In this document: piece after piece, positions 1-6,470 of the stretch
Position numbering within the stretch: the stretch's first letter is position 1
Layout of the letters: each line of letters begins with the position of its first letter
The notes under the pieces: model-generated
The model's input: the letters and a program-made list of their open reading frames with translations, nothing else
The model's database searches: none
Told to the model about the DNA's origin: nothing
Program-made: the position numbers and the translations under genes
DNA from: Ruminococcus sp.
GTDB taxonomy: Bacteria > Bacillota > Clostridia > Oscillospirales > Ruminococcaceae
Reading direction: 5' to 3'
DNA length: 6,511 bases
Assembly (NCBI GenBank): GCA_029063695.1
Contig: JAIDNR010000323.1
Coordinates: 1 to 6,511 of the forward strand

Positions 1-4
1 GCAT
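1..4 (-). CDS. Start codon of a gene running off the left edge
   Basis: Only the ATG (complement of 2-4) and one further base are inside the window, so the product cannot be named. The call rests on context. A strong Shine-Dalgarno sequence (AAAGGAGGG on the minus strand, 12-20) has its GGAGG core 8 bases before this ATG. A perfect-consensus promoter lies about 80 bases further upstream on the same strand (89-117), and the preceding gene htpG is closed by its own terminator (178-205). This is therefore inferred to be the first gene of a new transcription unit with a leader of roughly 75-80 bases. A start codon slightly downstream, outside the window, cannot be excluded, but the spacing to the ribosome binding site is ideal here. 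Confidence 0.6.
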
Positions 5-11
5 GATAATG

Positions 12-20
12 CCCTCCTTT
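12..20 (-). promoter_or_regulatory. Ribosome binding site of the left-edge gene
   Basis: The minus strand reads AAAGGAGGG, a near-perfect match to the anti-Shine-Dalgarno end of 16S rRNA. Eight bases separate the GGAGG core from the ATG at 2-4. This site is the main reason for placing a gene start at the window edge. Confidence 0.7.
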
Positions 21-45
21 GATAAAGTATAATATTTCATGCTAC

Positions 46-76
46 GTACCATTCACTGAATGTGATGTACCATACA
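46..76. repeat. Direct repeat pair flanking a small palindrome in the leader
   Basis: On the plus strand GTACCATTCA (46-55) and GTACCATACA (67-76) form a 10-base direct repeat with one mismatch, offset by 21 bases, which is two turns of the DNA helix. Overlapping the first copy is a perfect 13-base palindrome, CATTCACTGAATG (50-62). The block lies between the predicted transcription start (near 82) and the ribosome binding site (12-20). It could be an operator for a dimeric regulator, or it could act in the leader RNA, where CAUUC/GAAUG can form a short stem. I know of no named regulator with this site, and function is inference only. Confidence 0.4.
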
Positions 77-88
77 GTCTGGGGTTAT

Positions 89-117
89 ATTATATATGTT
101 TTTTGCTGAATTGTCAA
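89..117 (-). promoter_or_regulatory. Consensus SigA-type promoter for the left-edge gene
   Basis: On the minus strand TTGACA (complement of 112-117) is followed by exactly 17 bases and then TATAAT (complement of 89-94). Both hexamers match the housekeeping consensus at every position with optimal spacing, so strong basal activity is expected. The predicted start of transcription is near position 82. The promoter sits after the htpG terminator, so it begins a new unit reading off the left edge. Confidence 0.82.
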
Positions 118-177
118 CAGGCAGATTATACATATTTTTCATAATTTTTTGTGCGATGTGCTGATAAAATGGCAATA

Positions 178-205
178 AAAAAAGTGCAGATAACTGCACT
201 TTTTT
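178..205 (-). terminator. Intrinsic terminator of htpG
   Basis: A 12-base-pair inverted repeat (178-189 with 194-205) has the core GTGCAG/CTGCAC and a four-base ATAA loop. Read on the minus strand, the stem runs into a seven-T tract (183 to 177). It begins about 37 bases after the htpG stop codon. Both arms end in A/T runs, so it could also stop transcription coming from the left on the plus strand. Confidence 0.9.
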
Positions 206-242
206 ATTTTCTGATATATTCAAAAGAATCACATACAATTAT

Positions 243-2144
243 TTACATAAGCTCACAGATAAGATTTGAAAATTCAACAGGATTTTCAATTTCCATACCC
301 TCAATAAGAAGTGCCTGAGTATAAAGAAGATTAGCGTATTTAGCAAGCTTATCCTTGTCGCCTGATTCTGCGATTGATTTGAGTTTATTGAAAATTTCAT
401 GTTCAGGATTGATTTCAAGTACTCTCTGTGCCTTTATTTTCTGCTCGCCAGGCATTGCATTGAGTACTTTTTCCATTTCAAGGGTAATTTCACCCTCGCT
501 TGTAAGGCATACAGGGTGCGATTTAAGACGCTTTGAAAGTATAACTTTATTTGCCTTGCCGTCAAGAGCTTCTGCCATATCTTTCAGCATATCAGCGTTT
601 TCTTCTTCCTTTGCCTTGACTTCCTCCTGTTTTTCGGTATTGTCAATTCCTAAATCATCAGCGGAAACATTTCTGAACTCTTTTTCTTTATAGTTCATAA
701 GTGTCTTGATTGCAAATTCGTCAACGTTGTCTGTGAGATAGAGAATTTCAAAACCGTTATCCTTTACAAGTTCAGTCTGCGGAAGCTGTTCGATACGTGC
801 AACGCTGTCGCCTGTAGCATAGTAGATATACTTCTGTTCCTCACGCATAGCTGTTACATATTCATCGAGAGTAACAAGCTTGCCGTTTGATGATGTGAAA
901 AGAAGCAAATCCTGAAGTTTATCTTTATTCATGCCGTAATCGCTGTAAATGCCATATTTAAGCTGTAAGCCGAATGCTTTCCAGAATTCTTCGTACTTTT
1001 CACGTTCATTTTTAAGCATTTTTTTCAGTTCATTGCTTACGGTTTTTTCGATACTTCTTGCAATAACTTTAAGCTGTCTGTCATGCTGGAGCATTTCACG
1101 TGAAATATTGAGTGATAAATCATCACTGTCAACAAGACCTTTTACAAAGCTGAAATAATCCGGGAGCAGGTCGGAACACTTGTCCATAATCAGTACACCG
1201 TTTGAATAAAGCTGTAAGCCTTTTTCATATTCCTTTGTATAGAAATCATAAGGAGCATTTGCAGGAATATATAACAGTGCATTATAACTTGGCATACCCT
1301 CGTTTATAATGTGTGAATATTTCAGCGGTTTACTGTAATCCATGAACTTTTCTGTATAGAAGTGATTATAGTCATCTTCTTTCAGCTCGGACTTGCTTTT
1401 TTTCCAGAGCGGAATCATGCTGTTGAGTGTTTCAATTTCAATATAGTCCTCATATTCGGGAGCTTTTCCTGCTTCCTTATCTTCTTCAGACTGTTCAAGA
1501 GGACGGCTGTGTGTTACTTCCATTTTGATAGGGAAACGGATATAATCGGAATATTTGCTGATAAGTCCTTTTATGCGGTACGTATCAAGAAATTCTCCGT
1601 ATTTTTCATCGTCTGTATCGTCAAGAAGTTCGAGAATAATTTCAGTACCGATATTTTCTTTGTCAGCCTCAGTAATTGTATAGCCGTCAACACCTTCGGA
1701 CTCCCACTGATAAGCTGTATCTGAACCGTAAGCCTTTGAAATTACCGTTACTTTCTTAGCTACCATGAATGCGGAATAGAATCCGACACCAAATTGTCCG
1801 ATAATCTGGCTGTCGCCGTCAAGCTGATTTTCATTCTTGAATTTAAATGAACCGCTGTTTGCAATAGTGCCGAGATTATTTTCAAGTTCTTCAGCCGTCA
1901 TGCCTATACCATTATCTGTGATTTTAAGAGTACGGCTGTCTTTATCGGCAGAAATCCAGATTGCAAAATCATCTTTGTTAAGTCCCACTTTATCATCAGT
2001 AAGGGATTTGAAATAGAGCTTATCAATGGCATCGCTTGCATTTGAAATAAGTTCACGGAGGAAAATTTCCTTGTGAGTGTAAATTGAGTGAATCATCATA
2101 TCAAGAAGTCGTTTTGACTCAGCCTTGAATTGTTTTGTTTCCAT
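243..2144 (-). CDS. htpG: Molecular chaperone HtpG (bacterial Hsp90)
   Basis: A cytosolic ATP-dependent dimeric chaperone that remodels stressed or partly folded client proteins, in Hsp90 families often together with DnaK. The product is 633 residues, the usual bacterial length. The N-terminal GHKL ATPase domain (about 1-215) shows ELISNASDA with the catalytic Glu31 and Asn35, the nucleotide-binding DNGIGM (77-82), the lid segment GTIANSGS (92-99) and GQFGVGFYSAF (116-126). The middle domain (about 225-500) carries NISREMLQ with Arg349, the likely counterpart of the ATP-contacting middle-domain Arg of Hsp90. The rest is the C-terminal dimerisation domain. There is no C-terminal MEEVD, as expected for bacteria. 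The frame stays open to a TTG at 2165 and has ATGs at 2159 and 2153, but I chose the ATG at 2144. It has GGAG nine bases upstream, gives the family-typical start METKQFKAES, and leaves the CIRCE operator outside the gene. The gene has its own promoter and terminator and looks monocistronic. Confidence 0.97.
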   Translation of the reverse strand: METKQFKAESKRLLDMMIHSIYTHKEIFLRELISNASDAIDKLYFKSLTDDKVGLNKDDFAIWISADKDSRTLKITDNGIGMTAEELENNLGTIANSGSFKFKNENQLDGDSQIIGQFGVGFYSAFMVAKKVTVISKAYGSDTAYQWESEGVDGYTITEADKENIGTEIILELLDDTDDEKYGEFLDTYRIKGLISKYSDYIRFPIKMEVTHSRPLEQSEEDKEAGKAPEYEDYIEIETLNSMIPLWKKSKSELKEDDYNHFYTEKFMDYSKPLKYSHIINEGMPSYNALLYIPANAPYDFYTKEYEKGLQLYSNGVLIMDKCSDLLPDYFSFVKGLVDSDDLSLNISREMLQHDRQLKVIARSIEKTVSNELKKMLKNEREKYEEFWKAFGLQLKYGIYSDYGMNKDKLQDLLLFTSSNGKLVTLDEYVTAMREEQKYIYYATGDSVARIEQLPQTELVKDNGFEILYLTDNVDEFAIKTLMNYKEKEFRNVSADDLGIDNTEKQEEVKAKEEENADMLKDMAEALDGKANKVILSKRLKSHPVCLTSEGEITLEMEKVLNAMPGEQKIKAQRVLEINPEHEIFNKLKSIAESGDKDKLAKYANLLYTQALLIEGMEIENPVEFSNLICELM

Positions 2145-2153
2145 TTTTAACAT

Positions 2154-2157
2154 CTCC
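2154..2157 (-). promoter_or_regulatory. Ribosome binding site deciding the htpG start
   Basis: The minus strand reads GGAG here, nine bases before the ATG at 2144. The alternative in-frame starts at 2153, 2159 and 2165 either directly follow this site or precede it. The region before them is the CIRCE repeat, not a ribosome binding site. This supports the shorter reading frame. Confidence 0.7.
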
Positions 2158-2166
2158 ATAAGCAAA

Positions 2167-2193
2167 TTAGCACTCTCGGTATTTGAGTGCTAA
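2167..2193. promoter_or_regulatory. CIRCE element (HrcA operator) of htpG
   Basis: The sequence is TTAGCACTC, nine bases, GAGTGCTAA. This matches the CIRCE consensus (TTAGCACTC-N9-GAGTGCTAA) at all 18 conserved positions with the canonical spacer. CIRCE is bound by the HrcA repressor, which loses activity during heat stress and is helped by GroEL in well-studied Firmicutes. Here it starts four bases after the -10 box, spans the predicted start of transcription (near 2191) and ends 22 bases before the htpG ATG. The first bases of the mRNA would also form the hairpin. Repression of htpG by HrcA and induction on heat shock are strongly inferred. Confidence 0.96.
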
Positions 2194-2197
2194 TATA

Positions 2198-2226
2198 AGT
2201 ATAACGCTTTCAGAATAAAATGTCAA
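2198..2226 (-). promoter_or_regulatory. SigA-type promoter of htpG
   Basis: On the minus strand a perfect TTGACA (complement of 2221-2226) is followed by 17 bases and TATACT (complement of 2198-2203), one mismatch from consensus. The start of transcription is expected near 2191, inside CIRCE, so HrcA binding would block initiation directly. The -35 box contains the TGA stop codon (2223-2225) of the upstream transferase gene, leaving no spacer between the two units. Confidence 0.88.
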
Positions 2227-2771
2227 GATTCACAGGAAATGTTTACAATTTGTTCACAAATAGAAACAACGAATTTTCCGTCCCGAAGAATATATTGTCG
2301 GAATCGGAAACTGTTGATATTTGAAGTGATTTTATTATTTTCAAAGCCGAAATTAGCCTGATTCAAGGGAAAGGAAAGTCCCATTCCTATAGCTTTTATG
2401 TAGGATTCTTTAAGCGTCCACAGACGGAAAAAAAGTAAATCACGCTGATTTTCAGGTGCAGAGAGAATCATATTTTTTTCGTTCTTTGAAAACGCATGCT
2501 TCATGACATTCGGACGGTATTCACGGACATTTTCGCAGTCGATACCGCATTCAGAGTGCGAAATAATGCAGGTACTTATACCGTCGGCGTGGGAAATATT
2601 ATATTTTATTTCGGGATATTCGGCAAGTGACGGCTTTCCGTACTTGTTCTTTACTGTTGCGGTATCAGCTGAGTATGCTATATTCAGCGGTTTCAGGCAT
2701 TCACGCAAAAGTCTGTGGGCATGGTTATGCTGTTCACTTTTCGGAATATCTTTTATAGAAATCATCAGCAT
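2223..2771 (-). CDS. Sfp-type 4'-phosphopantetheinyl transferase, short form
   Basis: It is predicted to transfer the 4'-phosphopantetheine arm of coenzyme A to a conserved serine of acyl, peptidyl or aryl carrier proteins, in the cytosol with Mg2+. The product is 182 residues. Visible motifs are GKPSL (45-49), NISHADG (58-64), GIDCEN (76-81) with the metal ligands Asp78 and Glu80, and WTLKESYIKAIGMGL (118-132) with Glu122 and the KESxxK signature. These define the Sfp family, not the short AcpS family. B. subtilis Sfp is 224 residues. Most of the difference is at the N-terminus, where about 28 residues before the conserved AHRLL helix are absent. I chose the ATG at 2771 because AAAGGA lies eight bases upstream. 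The open frame extends to an ATG at 2807, but that codon sits in the loop of the nifJ terminator and has no ribosome binding site. No carrier protein or NRPS/PKS gene is visible nearby, so its substrate is unknown. No clear promoter lies between it and nifJ. Confidence 0.9.
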   Translation of the reverse strand: MLMISIKDIPKSEQHNHAHRLLRECLKPLNIAYSADTATVKNKYGKPSLAEYPEIKYNISHADGISTCIISHSECGIDCENVREYRPNVMKHAFSKNEKNMILSAPENQRDLLFFRLWTLKESYIKAIGMGLSFPLNQANFGFENNKITSNINSFRFRQYILRDGKFVVSICEQIVNISCES

Positions 2772-2779
2772 TTTATCAT

Positions 2780-2785
2780 TCCTTT
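2780..2785 (-). promoter_or_regulatory. Ribosome binding site of the transferase gene
   Basis: The minus strand reads AAAGGA, eight bases before the ATG at 2771. It selects that ATG over the upstream one at 2807 and over the ATG two codons downstream (2765), which would be 14 bases away. Confidence 0.7.
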
Positions 2786-2790
2786 CAGCA

Positions 2791-2826
2791 AAAAAATCCT
2801 CGTCCATAAGCGGACGAGGATTTTTT
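2791..2826 (-). terminator. Intrinsic terminator of nifJ
   Basis: A 15-base-pair inverted repeat (2791-2805 with 2812-2826) has the core ATCCTCGTCC/GGACGAGGAT and a six-base loop (2806-2811). On the minus strand it ends in seven T (2796 to 2790). It begins 14 bases after the nifJ stop codon. The A/T-rich outer arms make it potentially bidirectional, although no plus-strand gene is seen. It separates nifJ from the transferase gene, whose ATG follows about 20 bases later. Confidence 0.92.
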
Positions 2827-2840
2827 ATTTAGTTCAGAGA

Positions 2841-5800
2841 TTAGTCCTGACCATAAAGTGTTGTGAGCTTTGTGAGATAGTCATATCTGTCCTTAGCATT
2901 AGCAACAGCAGCATCAAAGAGCTTCTCTGCTCTCTCAGGATTGGAGCGAGCGAGTGAGTTGTAACGTACTTCACCCATGAGGAAGTTCTTGTATTCTTCT
3001 GTGTTTGGAGCTTTGGAATCGAGTGAGAACGGATTCTTGCCCTCTTCCTTAAGAGCAGGATTGTATCTGTAAAGATGCCAGTAACCAGCCTCAACAGCTT
3101 TCTTTTCTTCTGCCTGAGCAGTAGCCATGCCTGTCTTGATACCGTGGTTGATACAAGGAGCATAAGCGATAACGATTGAAGGACCGTCATAAGCCTCAGC
3201 CTCAGCAAATGCCTTGATACACTGATTCATATTAGCACCCATAGCAACGTGTGCAACATAAACATAACCATAGCTCATTGCAATGCCTGCGAGGTCTTTT
3301 TTCTTTACAACCTTACCTGCTGCTGCGAACTGTGCAATAGCACCTGTAGGTGTGGACTTTGAAGCCTGTCCGCCTGTATTTGAGTAAACCTCTGTATCGA
3401 ATACGAGGATATTTACATTCTTGCCTGATGCGATTACGTGGTCGAGACCGCCGAAACCGATGTCGTAAGCCCAGCCGTCACCGCCGAATATCCACTGTGA
3501 CTTCTTTGAAAGATAGAGTTTTTCAGCAAGGATTGCCTTAGCATCGTCACAGCCACAAGCTTCGAGTACAGCAACAAGCTTGTCTGTAGCAACTGCATTT
3601 GCAGCACCGTCATTGTATGTATCGAGGTATTCAGCAATAGCGTCCTTAACTTCCTGCTTTTCAGCCTTAGCCTGAAGTGCAAGAACCTTGTCAGTAACTC
3701 TCTTGCGGAGTGTTTCCTGAGCGAGATACATACCGTAACCGAACTCAGCATTGTCCTCAAAGAGTGAGTTGCTCCATGCAGGACCTCTGCCCTGTTTGTT
3801 TACTGTGTAAGGAGTTGAAGGTGCAGAACCGCCCCAGATTGATGAACAGCCTGTAGCGTTTGCAATCATCATTCTGTCACCAAAGAGCTGAGTAACGAGC
3901 TTAGCATAAGGAGTTTCACCACAGCCTGCACAAGCACCTGAGAATTCGAGGAGCGGCTGTCTGAACTGTGAGCCCTTAACTGTATCAGCCTTGAACTTGG
4001 CAGCAACTTCAGGTTTCTCGTCGATAGTAACACCATAGTTGAATACTTCCTGCTGTTCCATCTGTGAAGCGATAGGTTCCATAACGAGTGCCTTGTTCTT
4101 AGCAGGACAAACGTTAGCACAAACTCCGCAGCCTGTACAGTCAAGAGTTGAAACTGTCATAGCAAATTTGAGGTCGCCGATAGCAGGTTTGAAATCAAGA
4201 GTCTTAATAGCAGCAGGAGCAGCCTCAACCTCGGCGGGTGTCATAGCAACAGGTCTGATTACAGCGTGAGGACAAACGTAAGCACACTGATTACACTGGA
4301 TACAGTTTTCAGGAATCCATGCAGGAACTTTAACAGCGATACCACGTTTTTCAAATGCGGCAGAACCCTGTGGGAATGTACCGTCAGCCATATCTACGAA
4401 TGTAGAAACGGGGAGAGAATCACCCTTCTGAGCGTTGCAAGGAATCTGAATGTTGTTTACATAGTCAGCAAGTTTCTGGTCTGCACATGAAACAGCAGCC
4501 ATACCCATCTGAGTATCAGCAGCATCTTTCCATGAATCAGGTACATCAATCTTAACGATGTTCTGGTGACCTGCATCAATAGCATTCCAGTTCTTTTCAA
4601 CAACGTCCTGTCCCTTCTTGCCGTATGAAGCTTCAGCAGCAGCTTTCATATAGCCTACAGCTTCTTCAAAAGGAATGATATTGGCAAGCTTAAAGAATGC
4701 AGACTGGAGAATTGTGTTGATTCTTGTACCCATTCCTGTTTCTTCACCGAGCTTAACGCCGTTGATTGTATAGAAATTGATATTGTTCTGAGCGATATAT
4801 CTCTTGACCTGTCCGGGAAGATTAGCTTCAAGACCTTCCATATCCCAGATTGTGTTAAGGAGGAAAGTACCGCCCGGCTTGATGTCTGAAACCATATCGT
4901 ACTTGTCAATATAACTCTGGTTATGGCAAGCTACAAAGTCAGCCTTATTGATGAGGTAAGTTGACTTGATAGGAGTTTTACCGAAACGGAGGTGAGAAAT
5001 AGTTACACCGCCTGATTTCTTTGAATCGTATGCAAAGTAAGCCTGTGCATAGAGGTCTGTATGGTCGCCGATAATCTTGATGGAGTTCTTGTTTGCACCA
5101 ACTGTACCATCAGAACCGAGACCCCAGAACTTACAAGCAGTTGTACCGGCAGGAGCAGAATCGGGATTTTCTTCGAGAGGAAGTGAAAGATTTGTGACAT
5201 CATCTTCAATACCGATTGTGAAACGAGCCTTTTCGTTGTTCTTGAATACAGCAACAATCTGAGCAGGAACAGTATCTTTTGAACCGAGACCGTAACGTCC
5301 TGTGAAAATCGGAACATCGTTGAACTTTGTACCCTTAAGAGCAGCAACAACATCAAGATAAAGAGGTTCGCCGAGTGAACCCGGTTCTTTTGTTCTGTCA
5401 AGAACAGAAATTCTCTTTACGCTGTCGGGAATAACTTCAACAAGCTTGTCTGCAACGAAAGGTCTGTAGAGGCGAACCTTAACAAGACCGTATTTACCGC
5501 CGTTTGCGTTGAGGTAATCAATTGTCTCCTCAATAGTATCATTGACTGAACCCATAGCAACGATGATATGTTCAGCATCAGCAGCACCATAATAGTTGAA
5601 AAGCTTATAATCTGTGCCGATGAGTTCATTTACTTTGTTCATGTATTCCTCAACGATAGCAGGGAGAGCATCATAATACTTGTTGCAAGCTTCACGAGCC
5701 TGGAAGAAGATGTCAGGGTTCTGAGCTGAACCACGGAGAACAGGAGTTTCAGGGTGAAGTGCACCGTCTCTGAAACGCTGTGCAGCGTCCTTGTCGAGAA

Positions 5801-6386
5801 GGCTGTAAAGTGTTTCATCGTCCCATGTTTCAATTTTCTGGATTTCGTGAGATGTACGGAAACCATCAAAGAAGTGGAGGAAAGGAACTCTACCTTTGAT
5901 TGTTGAAAGGTGAGCAACAGCACCCAAGTCCATAACTTCCTGAGCATTTGAAGAACAGAGCATTGCATAACCTGTCTGACGGCAGGCATAAACGTCTGAA
6001 TGGTCACCGAATATGTTGAGGGCGTGTGAAGATACGCAGCGAGCTGAAACGTGGATAACGTTCGGGAGAAGTTCGCCTGCGATTTTGTACATATTTGGAA
6101 TCATCAGGAGAAGACCCTGTGAAGCTGTGTATGTAGTAGTAAGTGCACCTGCTGAGAGTGAGCCGTGAACTGTACCTGCTGCACCTGCCTCAGACTGCAT
6201 TTCAGCAACAGTAACAGGCTGTCCGAAAAGATTCTTCTTATCCTTGGCAGACCAACTGTCAGTAACCTCAGCCATAACAGACGAGGGAGTGATTGGGTAA
6301 ATAGCAGCTACGTCAGTAAATGGATATGAAACCCATGCAGCAGCGTTATTACCGTCCATGGTTTTCATTTTTCTTTTGATTGCCAT
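2841..6386 (-). CDS. nifJ: Pyruvate:ferredoxin (flavodoxin) oxidoreductase
   Basis: It oxidises pyruvate with CoA to acetyl-CoA and CO2, reducing ferredoxin. It is an oxygen-sensitive cytosolic enzyme central to fermentation in anaerobes. The 1181-residue single chain is the complete fused homodimeric form. The pyrimidine-binding domain opens with YPITPSS (30-36) and the TPP-activating Glu62 region (AEMQSEAGA). A transketolase-C-like domain follows (about 260-400), then the gamma-type domain starting near WGLGSDGTVGANK (421-433). Two [4Fe-4S] clusters are marked by CIQCNQCAYVCP (695-706) and CTGCGVCANVCP (750-761). The proximal cluster ligands are Cys819 and Cys822 (ACAGCGE), Cys847 (ATGCSS) and Cys1078 (APCINHG). 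The TPP/Mg motif is GDGWAYDIG (969-977) with DTEVYSNTGG (997-1006). All cofactor residues are present. It is shorter than the 1232-residue Desulfovibrio africanus enzyme mainly because it lacks most of that enzyme's C-terminal extension. The start follows GGAGGT by eight bases. It has its own promoter and terminator and probably forms a single-gene unit. Despite the symbol, no nitrogen-fixation genes are seen. Confidence 0.98.
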   Translation of the reverse strand: MAIKRKMKTMDGNNAAAWVSYPFTDVAAIYPITPSSVMAEVTDSWSAKDKKNLFGQPVTVAEMQSEAGAAGTVHGSLSAGALTTTYTASQGLLLMIPNMYKIAGELLPNVIHVSARCVSSHALNIFGDHSDVYACRQTGYAMLCSSNAQEVMDLGAVAHLSTIKGRVPFLHFFDGFRTSHEIQKIETWDDETLYSLLDKDAAQRFRDGALHPETPVLRGSAQNPDIFFQAREACNKYYDALPAIVEEYMNKVNELIGTDYKLFNYYGAADAEHIIVAMGSVNDTIEETIDYLNANGGKYGLVKVRLYRPFVADKLVEVIPDSVKRISVLDRTKEPGSLGEPLYLDVVAALKGTKFNDVPIFTGRYGLGSKDTVPAQIVAVFKNNEKARFTIGIEDDVTNLSLPLEENPDSAPAGTTACKFWGLGSDGTVGANKNSIKIIGDHTDLYAQAYFAYDSKKSGGVTISHLRFGKTPIKSTYLINKADFVACHNQSYIDKYDMVSDIKPGGTFLLNTIWDMEGLEANLPGQVKRYIAQNNINFYTINGVKLGEETGMGTRINTILQSAFFKLANIIPFEEAVGYMKAAAEASYGKKGQDVVEKNWNAIDAGHQNIVKIDVPDSWKDAADTQMGMAAVSCADQKLADYVNNIQIPCNAQKGDSLPVSTFVDMADGTFPQGSAAFEKRGIAVKVPAWIPENCIQCNQCAYVCPHAVIRPVAMTPAEVEAAPAAIKTLDFKPAIGDLKFAMTVSTLDCTGCGVCANVCPAKNKALVMEPIASQMEQQEVFNYGVTIDEKPEVAAKFKADTVKGSQFRQPLLEFSGACAGCGETPYAKLVTQLFGDRMMIANATGCSSIWGGSAPSTPYTVNKQGRGPAWSNSLFEDNAEFGYGMYLAQETLRKRVTDKVLALQAKAEKQEVKDAIAEYLDTYNDGAANAVATDKLVAVLEACGCDDAKAILAEKLYLSKKSQWIFGGDGWAYDIGFGGLDHVIASGKNVNILVFDTEVYSNTGGQASKSTPTGAIAQFAAAGKVVKKKDLAGIAMSYGYVYVAHVAMGANMNQCIKAFAEAEAYDGPSIVIAYAPCINHGIKTGMATAQAEEKKAVEAGYWHLYRYNPALKEEGKNPFSLDSKAPNTEEYKNFLMGEVRYNSLARSNPERAEKLFDAAVANAKDRYDYLTKLTTLYGQD

Positions 6387-6394
6387 TGGTAATG

Positions 6395-6400
6395 ACCTCC
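6395..6400 (-). promoter_or_regulatory. Ribosome binding site of nifJ
   Basis: The minus strand reads GGAGGT, a core Shine-Dalgarno match, eight bases before the ATG at 6386. This fixes the start and suits a highly translated metabolic gene. Confidence 0.85.
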
Positions 6401-6420
6401 ATTAAAAATTTTTTTCAAGG

Positions 6421-6451
6421 GTTATGAGCGTTATAAAAACACGCATATAAC
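6421..6451 (-). other. Imperfect hairpin in the nifJ leader
   Basis: The arms 6421-6430 and 6442-6451 pair around an 11-base loop. On the leader RNA this gives five outer pairs (GUUAU/AUAAC), two mismatches and three inner pairs (GCG/CGC). It lies between the predicted transcription start (near 6455) and the ribosome binding site. There is no T-run, so it is not a terminator. It may stabilise the 5' end of the mRNA or be incidental in AT-rich DNA. Confidence 0.3.
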
Positions 6452-6461
6452 TTCGTATACT

Positions 6462-6470
6462 ATTATACCA
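6462..6470 (-). promoter_or_regulatory. Extended -10 promoter of nifJ
   Basis: The minus strand reads TGGTATAAT: a perfect -10 hexamer (complement of 6462-6467) preceded by the TGn extension (6468-6470). No good -35 box occurs at 16-18 bases (the 17-base position is TCAGCT), which is typical of extended -10 promoters or those needing an activator. Transcription should start near 6455, giving a leader of about 70 bases before the nifJ ATG. Confidence 0.7.

Noticed and set aside
53..238. 61-codon open frame on the minus strand between htpG and the left edge
   Set aside because: It runs through the htpG terminator (178-205) and the consensus promoter (89-117), has low-complexity AT-rich codons and no recognisable domain. 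The DNA is better explained as intergenic control sequence.
2145..2165. Longer htpG reading frame starting at TTG 2165, ATG 2159 or ATG 2153
   Set aside because: These starts lie against the CIRCE repeat or on top of the GGAG site and would add residues not typical of HtpG. The ATG at 2144 has proper spacing and gives the usual N-terminus.
355..2832. Plus-strand open frames opposite htpG and the transferase gene (355-693, 949-1158, 1362-1724, 2503-2832)
   Set aside because: They mirror the codon pattern of strongly supported minus-strand genes, carry no motifs and lack ribosome binding sites that stand out. They are antisense shadows.
2834..6007. Several 70-130 codon open frames overlapping nifJ on both strands
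   Set aside because: All lie within an intact 1181-residue PFOR with every cofactor motif present. Their products are biased toward Leu, Ser and Arg, as expected from frame-shifted reading of GCA/CTT-rich coding DNA.
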